From: JADZGC01 sp964613485
GTDB lineage: Bacteria; Patescibacteriota; Saccharimonadia; CAILAD01; GCA-016700035
Assembly: GCA_964613485.1 (NCBI GenBank)
Contig: CAZTHB010000015.1
Coordinates: 1-18,644 of the forward strand
Direction of reading: 5' to 3'
Length of the DNA stretch: 18,644 nt
Position 1 is the first letter of the stretch. Each line of letters starts with the position of its first letter. This document shows, piece after piece, positions 1-6,924 of this stretch. The notes under the pieces are model-generated. The model searched no databases, was not told where the DNA came from, and saw only the letters and a program-made list of their open reading frames with translations. The position numbers were made by a program, and so were the translations under genes.

Positions 1-52
1 GACTCAGTGGTGGCACACAGCCACACACCGTAATTGACCCAGAAACCGAGCG

Positions 53-81
53 TTGCCACTCGGTAGATGGCGCTCCATAAT
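53..81 (+). promoter_or_regulatory. Sigma70-type promoter at the left edge
   Basis: TTGCCA at 53-58 and CATAAT at 76-81 are separated by exactly 17 nt, each one mismatch from consensus. Transcription would start near 88 and run through the uncertain ORF and the 42-codon gene to the terminator at 473-503. The only ATG of the first ORF (80) lies inside the -10 box, so it cannot be used by this transcript. Confidence 0.5.
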
Positions 82-325
82 GCCCCGCTACCAGATCACG
101 CGCGTACGCTGTCCAGTCAGTACAGACACATCACCAACGCACTGCGGATACTTCAAATTTAGTCGATCCTATGCTGATCAACTCGTGAGATCACCTGAGC
201 AGATTCCTGCCCATGTTCCGAGGGATGCCGAGCTTTTGCATGGCTGTTTCGTCTACAGTCTGTGGAAGCTCGGGCCATTCGGGGGCAGGCAACTACTCGA
301 ATCGAAAGTTATCACTTACGACTAG
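80..325 (+). other. Gene-poor stretch with an uncertain ORF
   Basis: An open frame runs from about 53 (TTG) or 80 (ATG) to a TAG at 323-325, up to 90 residues with no recognised family. The codons look natural near the end (for example YSLWKLGPFGGR), and the stop lies 16 nt before the next gene, which would fit a two-gene unit. Against this, neither start has a ribosome binding site and the ATG overlaps the predicted -10 box at 76-81. The next in-frame candidates are GTG 185 and TTG 236, both without an SD. It may be a small gene with a non-ATG start, a decayed gene or a long untranslated leader. I cannot assign a function. Confidence 0.2.
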
Positions 326-341
326 CAGTTAAGGAGACCCC

Positions 342-470
342 ATGATCGAGCGACTCTTCCGTACTCTATCGCAACCAGTCCCAACCCCAACCGGCATAGG
401 TTGGGTACTCATTTTCGAGGCCCTCGTCCTCGCCGGTGTCGCTGGATGGCTCGGAATTGCGTACCTCTAA
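342..470 (+). CDS. 42-residue membrane peptide
   Basis: This small gene is supported by context. A clear Shine-Dalgarno AAGGAG at 331-336 sits 5 nt before the ATG, the ORF ends in TAA at 468-470, and a strong intrinsic terminator begins 2 nt later. The product has a basic, Pro/Thr-rich N-terminus (about residues 1-17) and a hydrophobic Gly/Ala/Leu-rich stretch from about residue 18 to 42 (GIGWVLIFEALVLAGVAGWL). It is probably a single-pass membrane peptide with its C-terminus at or in the membrane. The start context, an SD followed by ACCCC directly before the start codon, also occurs at the genes starting at 11455 and 11906. I do not recognise a family; toxin-like peptides and small membrane regulators are both possible. 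Confidence 0.6.
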   Translation: MIERLFRTLSQPVPTPTGIGWVLIFEALVLAGVAGWLGIAYL

Positions 471-472
471 GA

Positions 473-503
473 CTCATACCCCTTCGGGGGTGTGAGCTTT
501 TTT
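473..503 (+). terminator. Rho-independent terminator, UUCG loop
   Basis: CTCATACCCC (473-482) pairs with GGGGTGTGAG (487-496) around a TTCG tetraloop, with one G-U pair. A run of T follows from 498 to 503. It ends the plus-strand unit of the 42-aa gene. Its T tract overlaps the stop codon of the converging minus-strand gene at 502. Read on the minus strand it has no U tail. Confidence 0.88.
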
Positions 504-795
504 ATTTCGACTGAGTAGAAGAGGTGGGGACGCTACTATTGATGTTCTTCACAAAATCGCCGATATACGGGACACCGCCGAGAATAATCACCAGCCAACT
601 AACCAATACCACGACTACAGCTACACCAAGCGTAGTACCTACGCCGCGATAAAAGCCAGCTCGAAAGTTGATCCATGCGAATCGCCATCGATTATTTATG
701 AGCTCAATCAACTCGCTAGCACTAAATATCTGGGCCACCCTAGCAGCTTGATCGATATCGTCTTTTTGGTACTGTTGGGGCTTACTTTTTGCCAC
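502..795 (-). CDS. DUF5665-like small membrane protein
   Basis: The product is 97 residues starting at a GTG (793-795). Its N-terminal half is polar. A Gly/Val-rich membrane segment at about residues 48-75 carries the pattern GVGTTLG...VVVVLVSWLV..LGGVPYIGDFV, which fits the DUF5665 family of short proteins with a GxGxxLG stretch followed by a PxIG motif. The function of that family is unknown to me. Its start lies 14 nt inside the end of the upstream YtxH-like gene, so it is probably translationally coupled to it and is the last gene of the envelope cluster downstream of gatCAB. Confidence 0.72.
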   Translation of the reverse strand: MAKSKPQQYQKDDIDQAARVAQIFSASELIELINNRWRFAWINFRAGFYRGVGTTLGVAVVVVLVSWLVIILGGVPYIGDFVKNINSSVPTSSTQSK

Positions 796-1417
796 GGGCT
801 GCTGGGCGCTTAGCTGCTGGCTTAGCTACTGTCGTGGCGGTCTTCGAGACTGCCCGCTTCACGGTCTTCTGAGTCTTCGTTGCAGTTCTTTTGGCGGTAG
901 TCGTTGCCTTACGTGCAGTTGTTTTTGCAACTGTCTGAGCTTTCTTTGCAATCACTTCGGCTTCTTCTGTCCCCTGCTTAACCGTGTCGGCAACCTTCTT
1001 CGAGGCTTGGCTAACTTCGCGCTTCGCACTAGCACCAATCTTCTTGCCTAACACCTCTAGCTCCTCTAACAAGGCGCGTCCTTCAGTAACTAAGTCAGAG
1101 GCCTGTCCACGCACCTCTTCGCGTGCATCGTCTTTCACACTTGTTAGTTTCAAGGCCGTCTCATTAAGCTGCTGCTTGAGCTTTTCGGCGCGCTTCATCA
1201 GGTCCTTAGTTTCCTTGACCGAATCTTGCTTGACGCGTACGCTCGCTTCTTTTATTTCATCGAGCCCAGTCGTAAGTCGCTGCTTCACATCATCAAAGTT
1301 TGCTTGCAAATCTTCACGAGTGTCCTTGCCGCTCTTCGGAGCGAATAATAATGCACCAACTCCGGCGACCAATGCTCCAAGCCCCAAGCCCTTAATAAAT
1401 CCTTTTTTACGCGCCAT
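782..1417 (-). CDS. YtxH-domain protein with histone H1-like tail
   Basis: This 211-residue protein has three parts. Residues 1-30 match the YtxH pattern: basic start, then a Gly-rich hydrophobic segment ending in LLFAPKSGKDTRE. Residues about 31-150 are highly charged and should form an amphipathic or coiled-coil helix (lengths of Glu/Lys/Gln with periodic Leu/Val). Residues about 150-211 are Lys/Ala/Thr-rich (AKKAQTVAKTTARKATTTAK), like bacterial histone H1-like tails. YtxH proteins are usually small stress-linked membrane-associated proteins. The basic tail could bind nucleic acid or an anionic envelope polymer, which is inference. The ATG overlaps the TAA of the preceding gene by one base (TAATG), with a GGAAG SD just upstream. 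Confidence 0.8.
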   Translation of the reverse strand: MARKKGFIKGLGLGALVAGVGALLFAPKSGKDTREDLQANFDDVKQRLTTGLDEIKEASVRVKQDSVKETKDLMKRAEKLKQQLNETALKLTSVKDDAREEVRGQASDLVTEGRALLEELEVLGKKIGASAKREVSQASKKVADTVKQGTEEAEVIAKKAQTVAKTTARKATTTAKRTATKTQKTVKRAVSKTATTVAKPAAKRPAARGKK

Positions 1418-1680
1418 TACTTCCTACCCTTTCTTCGTGACTTTGCCCCGCGCATCACCTGTGCAAAGATAGCGCTCATAGTCATCGGATTAATGATTTT
1501 TTCTTTCACTTCATGCACAATATCGGCCGCTGTCTTCGTTCCATCTTGAGCGATCTCAGCAATGTTTTGTATAGTCTTGATCAACTTATTGATCCCAACG
1601 CCGAGCACAATCATAATCGTCAGCAGAATCAATACTGCGAGCGACAGAACCAGTATCAGTACAAATAATGTAATATCCAT
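1417..1680 (-). CDS. DUF948-like small membrane protein
   Basis: The product is 87 residues. A strongly hydrophobic N-terminal helix spans residues 3-30 (LFVLILVLSLAVLILLTIMI). An amphipathic region follows (INKLIKTIQNIAEIAQDGTK), and the tail is very basic (GAKSRRKGRK). This layout of an N-terminal anchor followed by a short helical region resembles DUF948-type proteins, which often sit next to YtxH genes, as here. A GGGG-containing SD lies 5-10 nt upstream of the ATG (1681-1690). The gap to the MscS gene is only 9 nt, so it is co-transcribed. The family assignment is tentative; the membrane topology is clear. Confidence 0.7.
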   Translation of the reverse strand: MDITLFVLILVLSLAVLILLTIMIVLGVGINKLIKTIQNIAEIAQDGTKTAADIVHEVKEKIINPMTMSAIFAQVMRGAKSRRKGRK

Positions 1681-1689
1681 ATTTTCCCC

Positions 1690-2355
1690 TTATCCTTTTC
1701 TACCCGATATTGTACCACTACTCGCTTTTGTGCGAATAGCAGCTCGACGTATAACTTTGCGTACAGGAGTAACTACTGGGGATTGCGGGTTGGCGCGCTC
1801 AACGAGAACAAACTCGTTCTTATCGATCAGGCCATTGGGAATGACGTGAATTTGTCCCTTGTCGTCCTTAATACGGCTCTTACGCATATCCATATCGACG
1901 ATAATCCCCTGGGTTTTCTGATCGCCAGCAATAACCTTATCTCCAATCCGGAAATGACGATCACGAGCGAGATTCAGCCCTGATACCGTATCGCTTACCG
2001 TTTGCGAAATGCCCTGCGAGAAGCCAAGTGCTAAGACAGCGAATGCACCAGAAACAGCAAAAGCTACGTTTGTAAGGCCGATCATCTGGAATATTGCAAT
2101 TGACAGGAGTATCCATAGCGCCGTATCGAGCAAACGAACGGATACTTTGATGAGCCCTTTTGGTAATTTTGTGAGACCCAGCCCACGTATAAGCAACTTC
2201 GAAAGCAAGCGTATAGCGATTACGCCTATCAGAAAAAAAATGATGGCTGCTGGCAGTTCCACAACCACACGTGCAAACATATCGACGATTGGGGTCGTAT
2301 AATTCTTGATATCCAGCATCTGTACTAGCTGATTACTAGTTACCGTCGGTGTCAT
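1690..2355 (-). CDS. Small MscS-family mechanosensitive channel
   Basis: This 221-residue protein has the core of the MscS family. Two to three membrane helices span roughly residues 30-130, followed by a pore-lining helix rich in Gly/Ala (GAFAVLALGFSQGISQTVSD). The start of the beta domain follows, with RHFRIGDKVIAGD and then HVIPNGLIDK, matching the F.iGD.V and v.iPN patterns of MscS. It is shorter than E. coli MscS (286 aa) and lacks most of the C-terminal alpha/beta vestibule. The likely role is relief of membrane tension on osmotic downshift. It begins 16 nt after gatB. A possible -10 (TAAGAT, 2362-2367 on the minus strand) lies 6 nt before the ATG, so it may also have its own leaderless transcript. 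Confidence 0.85.
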   Translation of the reverse strand: MTPTVTSNQLVQMLDIKNYTTPIVDMFARVVVELPAAIIFFLIGVIAIRLLSKLLIRGLGLTKLPKGLIKVSVRLLDTALWILLSIAIFQMIGLTNVAFAVSGAFAVLALGFSQGISQTVSDTVSGLNLARDRHFRIGDKVIAGDQKTQGIIVDMDMRKSRIKDDKGQIHVIPNGLIDKNEFVLVERANPQSPVVTPVRKVIRRAAIRTKASSGTISGRKG

Positions 2356-2361
2356 ATACTT

Positions 2362-2367
2362 ATCTTA
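2362..2367 (-). promoter_or_regulatory. Possible -10 box for the MscS gene
   Basis: TAAGAT lies 6 nt upstream of the MscS ATG, the same spacing as at other leaderless starts here. I see no convincing -35. It lies just after the gatB stop, so read-through from gatB is an alternative. Confidence 0.3.
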
Positions 2368-2371
2368 ACGC

Positions 2372-3510
2372 TTATGCTGTTTCGAGCATAGTACGCAACA
2401 GCGTATTTACCGTCTGCGGGTTGGCTTGCCCCTTGGTTTCTTGCATTATCTTACCTACGAAAAATCCGAGCGCCTTNNNNNNNNNNNNNNNNNNNNNNNN
2501 NNNNNNNNNNNNNNNNNNNNNNNNNNNNNNNNNNNNNNNNNNNNNNNNNNNNNNNNNNNNNNNNNNNNNNNNNNNNTCAGCCCAAGCTCAACCAGCTCTC
2601 GTCGTAAGTCGATCGGCAGTGTACTTATATGCTCACGCTGAGCCGCTCGCATCTGCTCAGTTACTACGAGTGGCGGGATATCAGGCTCTGGAAAATATCG
2701 ATAATCATGAGCTTCTTCTTTACTACGCTGCGAGAACGTCTGGCTTTTTGCATCATCCCAACCGCGTGTCTCCTGAGTAATTGTGTCACCTGATTCAAGC
2801 ACCTCAATCTGACGCGCAATTTCGTACGTCAATGCTCGCTCTGCATTGCGGAACGAGTTGAGATTCTTGAGTTCAGTACGTGTACCTAGCTTAGATGAGT
2901 CCTCAGAAATAGACACATTCAAGTCAAACTTCATGTTGCCATGCTGCATATCACCGTGTGTCACACCAAGTGTCGTGGCTATAGCGTATATTTCCTGCAA
3001 ATAACGTCGGGCTTCTTGAGGGGTATGCATGTCTGGTCGCGAGACGATCTCCAATAGCGGCGTGCCGGCACGATTGAGGTCAACTAATGAATAATCTTTG
3101 CCCGCAGGATGGCTCAGCTTGCCAGCATCCTCTTCGATATGCGCGCGCTCGATACCAATTCTCCTGAAATCGCCATCGATAAGTATCTCAATCCATCCGT
3201 CTTCAATAATCGGCTGATCAAACTGAGTAATCTGATATCCTTTCGGGCTGTCGGGATAATAATAGTTCTTGCGATCAAACTTCGTGTGTTCGCGTACGGT
3301 CGCGTTTAAGCCATGGCCAAGGCGAATAGCGAGCTCGATCGCCCGTTTGTTTGGCACCGGGAGAGTACCTGGATAACCTAAGCATACCGGGCAGACGTTT
3401 GTATTCGGTTCTGCTCGCACAGAATCGTTATCGCAGGCGCAAAACATCTTTGATTTTGTTGCTAGCTGTACGTGAATCTCTATGCCGATTGTTGGAATAT
3501 ATTTACTCAT
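2372..3510 (-). CDS. gatB: GatB, interrupted by an assembly gap
   Basis: This is the aspartyl/glutamyl-tRNA(Asn/Gln) amidotransferase subunit B, which binds and activates misacylated tRNA for transamidation. Reading from 3510, the first 311 residues contain the GatB signature: IGIEIHVQL near the N-terminus, the zinc Cys pairs CAC and CPVC, and YYYPDSPKGYQITQ. The 3' part after the gap, 2372-2476, encodes a typical GatB C-terminus (KALGFFVGKIMQETKGQANP) ending in TAA. About 345 residues are visible, against about 475-480 in the family. The 100-N spacer (2477-2576) would leave the two parts out of frame, so about 130 residues (about 390 bp) are probably missing. The ATG overlaps the preceding stop by 4 nt. 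Confidence 0.95.
2477..2576. other. Scaffold gap (100 N) inside gatB
   Basis: Exactly 100 Ns, the usual placeholder for a gap of unknown length. The GatB family length suggests that the real gap is about 390 bp, so downstream coordinates are shifted. Confidence 0.97.
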
Positions 3511-3974
3511 ACTGGCACTCCAAGGTCTCGAATGCCCTGCCCGAGGCTTGTCACTGCCTGCTCGACTTCACGCGGCACGATATCAATATGTACCTCGTGA
3601 GCGTAGCGGTTGCGCAGCTTGTGAGCCGACCAGATCGCATTGAGATCCGAGAATTTATTGCCATTCAGTTTTAATCGACCACCCATATCTTCGCCCGCAA
3701 AGCCACGCGCAATCATAACGTAATCAAGTAACTTATCAGCTTCGATGAGTGCATTTTTCATACCTGCCCCACCAACCTTCATCATGGCCTGTATCTCAGC
3801 CCAATGAGTGCGCACAAACTCTGGGTCAAGCACTTTGCGCTTATCACTCATATCGGTCGGCTCATAGTCGGACTCTGTTTTGCGGCTCACACCCGTACCC
3901 TCTTTCTGGGTGCGCAAAACTATCATGAGACTGCCTATAACAACAAAGGCCATGACCATTGAGAAAAAGGTCAC
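3507..3974 (-). CDS. Membrane-anchored HEPN-like protein in the gat operon
   Basis: The product is 155 residues from a GTG start that overlaps the gatA stop (GTGA). An N-terminal membrane helix at about residues 3-20 is followed by a polar linker to about 48. A helical domain (about 50-153) carries an RNRYAH motif at residues 121-126, which fits the R-x4-H motif of HEPN domains. The surrounding pattern (KNALIEADKLLDYVMIARG, then WSAHKLRNRYAH) resembles helical HEPN/DUF4145-like proteins. HEPN domains are often RNases or nucleic-acid-binding modules, but activity here is inference. It sits between gatA and gatB with 4-nt overlaps on both sides, so it is made together with the amidotransferase. 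I know no GatCAB component of this type. Confidence 0.75.
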   Translation of the reverse strand: MTFFSMVMAFVVIGSLMIVLRTQKEGTGVSRKTESDYEPTDMSDKRKVLDPEFVRTHWAEIQAMMKVGGAGMKNALIEADKLLDYVMIARGFAGEDMGGRLKLNGNKFSDLNAIWSAHKLRNRYAHEVHIDIVPREVEQAVTSLGQGIRDLGVPV

Positions 3975-5410
3975 AGTTTCACCTCCTTGAGCTTAGTATT
4001 GATAGTTTTTTCAAACCGGCCAGCCACAGCAAAAAGCGCAGCTTCGTTGCGCTGCTTGGCCATGACTTGCAAGCCGACTGGCAAGCCATCGGGGCCCTCA
4101 AGCGGTAATGACAATGCTGGTATACCAGCCAAGTTTGCTGCCACCGTCATAATATCCTCAAGATACATTGCTACGGGATCGCTTGTGTGTTCTCCCAGCT
4201 TAAATGCTGGCGACGGCGTAGTTGGGCCAATGATGATGTCATATTGCTCGAATGCTCGGTCAAAGTCTTTGCAAATCAATGTGCGAGCTTGCATTGCCTT
4301 CTTGTAATACGCATCATAATAGCCAGCAGAGAGCACGTATGTACCAGTCAAAATACGCCGCGATACCTCAGGGCCGAGGAACTCGCCGCGCGTATGTGTA
4401 TATGTCGACATAAGATCTTCTGCCGAAGCATTCGATGAACCATAACGTATACCATCATATCGCTCGAGATTAGATGAGATCTCAGCTGGGTTTAAAATAT
4501 AATACGCCGGTAGGGCCAGCTTGAGATGCTCAAGACTCACGGTCTCTATTGTGTGCCCGTCCTCGCGTAGCTGGGTCAACACTCGATCATATATGCTATT
4601 CATCTCTTCACTCAAACCCTGCATATATTCTTGCAGTACCGCAATGCGCAACGTGTTTTTAGAATCGAACTCAAAATGGTCATCTGCTATCTCGATCGTA
4701 GTAGCATCTCGCGAATCGCGCCCAGCCATGATAGAGAGAATAAGCCGCGCATCCTCAACTGTCCGAGTGAGTGGGCCAATCGTATCAAACGAACTCACGA
4801 CCGCAACTACACCATATCGACTAACAAGGCCGTACGTTGGCTTCATACCTACCACCCCACAATACGCAGCCGGCTGACGAATACTGCCGCCCGTATCTGT
4901 GCCGATCGAAAATAGCCCGACACCCGCAGCGAGGGCAGCTGCCGACCCACCCGACGTACCGCCCGGTACTCGCTCAGCATCACGCGGATTACACGTGGGG
5001 CCAAAGGCTGAGAATTCGGTCGAGCTGCCTTGTGCAAACTCATCTTGATTTACCTTCGCGATACAAATAGCGTCTTCTGCGAGCAGCTTTGCAATTGCTG
5101 TGCCGGTATACGGAGCGCTAAAGTCCTGCAATATTTTGCTTGCTGCTGTCGTACGCACATCGCGGATCAAGAACATGTCCTTGGCTGTAAACGGTATTCC
5201 AGCCAAGACTCCAACACTCTCACCAGCCTGTCGCCGACGATCAATATCGCGTGCCGCCTCAAGTGCTTGTTCGTGCAGCGGAGTAATTACGGCGTGAATA
5301 CGCCCTTCGGCTGTATCGAGTCGATCGAGATGCTCTTGAGTGAGCGCTTCGGCCGTCACCTTGCCCGACTCAAGAGCCATTATGGCAGATGCGATATCGC
5401 GATAGGTCAT
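3971..5410 (-). CDS. gatA: GatA, amidotransferase catalytic subunit
   Basis: This is the glutaminase/amidase subunit of GatCAB, which releases ammonia from Gln for conversion of Glu-tRNA(Gln) and/or Asp-tRNA(Asn). The 479 residues are full length. The amidase signature is clear: Lys77 in PFTAKDM, the Gly/Ser-rich stretch VPGGTSGGSAAALAAG (148-163) and the nucleophile Ser176 in GTDTGGSIRQP. By alignment with the Ser-cisSer-Lys triad, the cis-Ser position is Thr152 (GGTSGGS rather than GGSSGGS). The C-terminal region TVAANLAGIPALSLP and GLPVGLQVM is also typical. The ATG overlaps the gatC TGA by 4 nt, and the stop overlaps the HEPN-like gene by 4 nt. Confidence 0.96.
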   Translation of the reverse strand: MTYRDIASAIMALESGKVTAEALTQEHLDRLDTAEGRIHAVITPLHEQALEAARDIDRRRQAGESVGVLAGIPFTAKDMFLIRDVRTTAASKILQDFSAPYTGTAIAKLLAEDAICIAKVNQDEFAQGSSTEFSAFGPTCNPRDAERVPGGTSGGSAAALAAGVGLFSIGTDTGGSIRQPAAYCGVVGMKPTYGLVSRYGVVAVVSSFDTIGPLTRTVEDARLILSIMAGRDSRDATTIEIADDHFEFDSKNTLRIAVLQEYMQGLSEEMNSIYDRVLTQLREDGHTIETVSLEHLKLALPAYYILNPAEISSNLERYDGIRYGSSNASAEDLMSTYTHTRGEFLGPEVSRRILTGTYVLSAGYYDAYYKKAMQARTLICKDFDRAFEQYDIIIGPTTPSPAFKLGEHTSDPVAMYLEDIMTVAANLAGIPALSLPLEGPDGLPVGLQVMAKQRNEAALFAVAGRFEKTINTKLKEVKL

Positions 5411-5700
5411 TTAATGACTCGCTTTACTTTAATATGCCCATCTTCATGCATGGGTGCTCGAGCCAGCAATTCCTCACGCGAAATCTCGCAGCGCTCAACT
5501 ACGTCTTCACGAAGCACATCGACCAAGCCTGTCACTTGGCTGGTAGGCTCTACGCCTGACATGTCAACCGACTGCAACTCGTCAACAAATCCAAGGATAG
5601 CCTGCAGCTTCTGCGTAACCGCGGCTTCATCTTCTTTTTTGAGTGTTATGTATGCGAGTTGGGCAATGCGCGCAACATCGTCGTTTGATAGCTTGCTCAT
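5407..5700 (-). CDS. gatC: GatC, amidotransferase subunit C
   Basis: This small subunit stabilises GatA on GatB. Starting at the ATG at 5698-5700, the product is 97 residues, normal for GatC, with the conserved N-terminal pattern (SNDDVARIAQLAYITL) and a middle LGFVDELQSVDMSGVEPTSQ. A longer reading from 5718 adds six codons upstream, but that start lies beyond the -10 box. The preferred ATG lies 8 nt after a TATACT, so the operon mRNA is probably leaderless. It is the first gene of the gatC-gatA-HEPN-gatB chain. Confidence 0.92.
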   Translation of the reverse strand: MSKLSNDDVARIAQLAYITLKKEDEAAVTQKLQAILGFVDELQSVDMSGVEPTSQVTGLVDVLREDVVERCEISREELLARAPMHEDGHIKVKRVIK

Positions 5701-5708
5701 CAGATATA

Positions 5709-5738
5709 AGTATAGCAACTAGCTAGATGAGATGACAG
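5709..5738 (-). promoter_or_regulatory. Promoter of the gatCAB operon
   Basis: On the minus strand, CTGTCA (5733-5738) and TATACT (5709-5714) are separated by 18 nt. The ATG follows 8 nt after the -10, so the start of transcription should fall at or one base from the gatC ATG. Confidence 0.5.
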
Positions 5739-5753
5739 CCCCGCGGGCGATAC

Positions 5754-6851
5754 CTAGTAACTATAACGGCGAGAATTCACCAGCCAGCGCAGACTACTTT
5801 GGTCTTGGCTAACAAGAAACACAAAGGTCTGTGTATAATTTGTGTCTGGTGAGTAATCCGACTTCGTAACAAAAGTGATTGCTTCAACAACTTCATATTG
5901 ATCGCTCTTCAGCTCAGTAGACACACGCCGGTAAGACACAGGATAATTTGTTGCCCGATAACTCGAAGTAACCTCAGAGAAGTCAAACTCCTTCGCATAT
6001 GCTGCTGTCATCCAACGCTTCATTTCATTTACATCGCCCTTCCTGTAGGCTTCCGTCCAGCGCGATACGGCTTCTTCAGCATTAGCTTGATTCTGCTTAG
6101 CCTGCTCTTCCTTTGACTTTGTCGCATCTACTGCAGCTTGCTTCTCGAGTTCAGCATTATCATGTGCCGTAATGATAGTCTCAAGTCGTTGGCTTATCCG
6201 ATAAAAGTCATCCGGCAAACTTGATTCGAGGCCAAGTTTATCTTTTTGGGACTTTACTTTTTCAGAGACATTCGATGAGGTCGCACGGAGCGCATCAAGA
6301 TCGTTAGTCGACACGTCGTTTAAATTATCGGCATCCTGCTTTGCCTGATCAGCATAACTCTTGAGCGACAATAAGAGGTCTTGATATAAGCTTAATTTAT
6401 TCGTAAATACTAATGCGGTAGGCTGCTTACGTGCTTGCGCGACGATATCATCTAATTTATTCGAGAATGCGATCAACTCTTTTGTCGTATCCCCCATATT
6501 GTCGTAGCTAGCCTTGTCGACTGTGCGAGACACGAGCTCAGCTTGCTGGGTTACACCACGCCACTGGTCGGTCATGAAGGCTGATTGTAGTGATTGATTA
6601 CGCCAACTCAATCCTCCGAGCCCCGCTAGAATCAGTGCGACACCGCTTACTACCATAAGTGCAATGATGCGAGGATTTTTCCATTTTTTTCGCCCATCGA
6701 CGGAATTACCAGATTTGGTGGGTGGTGGCATATCAAGCTTTGCGGCTTCGCGCTCGATCTTAGTCTTTTGTGACTGTTCTGCGCTGGTTTTATTACCTAA
6801 GCCCAGCTCATCCTCGAGAATTGGGTTATATTGCTCGCTATCTGCTTTCAT
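5754..6851 (-). CDS. Single-pass membrane protein with coiled coil and C-terminal NTF2-like region
   Basis: This 365-residue protein has a polar, charged N-terminal segment (1-60) and one transmembrane helix at about 62-81 (IIALMVVSGVALILAGLGGL). A long helical or coiled-coil region follows, rich in Gln/Lys/Asp/Ala (about 90-255). The C-terminal part (about 262-365) starts AEEAVSRWTEAYRKGDVNEM, a pattern typical of NTF2-like/SnoaL-type folds at the outside of small membrane proteins. The helix position suggests a cytoplasmic N-terminus and an extracytoplasmic coiled coil and C-terminus. I do not recognise a named family. It has its own promoter, with -10 TAGCAT 7 nt before the ATG, so it is a separate unit from ligA upstream and gatC downstream. 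Confidence 0.8.
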   Translation of the reverse strand: MKADSEQYNPILEDELGLGNKTSAEQSQKTKIEREAAKLDMPPPTKSGNSVDGRKKWKNPRIIALMVVSGVALILAGLGGLSWRNQSLQSAFMTDQWRGVTQQAELVSRTVDKASYDNMGDTTKELIAFSNKLDDIVAQARKQPTALVFTNKLSLYQDLLLSLKSYADQAKQDADNLNDVSTNDLDALRATSSNVSEKVKSQKDKLGLESSLPDDFYRISQRLETIITAHDNAELEKQAAVDATKSKEEQAKQNQANAEEAVSRWTEAYRKGDVNEMKRWMTAAYAKEFDFSEVTSSYRATNYPVSYRRVSTELKSDQYEVVEAITFVTKSDYSPDTNYTQTFVFLVSQDQSSLRWLVNSRRYSY

Positions 6852-6858
6852 TACCCTT

Positions 6859-6888
6859 ATGCTACGCCTTTCTCAATACCGATTGCAA
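6859..6888 (-). promoter_or_regulatory. Promoter of the 365-aa membrane protein
   Basis: On the minus strand, TTGCAA (6883-6888), 18 nt, then TAGCAT (6859-6864), with 7 nt to the ATG. The same -10 hexamer and the same 7-nt spacing occur at the first SemiSWEET gene (13516-13529), which supports both. A leaderless mRNA is predicted. Confidence 0.55.
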
Positions 6889-6924
6889 CCTTAATCGACC
6901 CCAAGAATGTCATTGGGAGTTTTA

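Noticed and set aside
5030..5722. A 230-residue plus-strand ORF antisense to gatA and gatC
   Set aside because: It is the mirror of clearly conserved minus-strand genes; its product resembles no family and has no SD.
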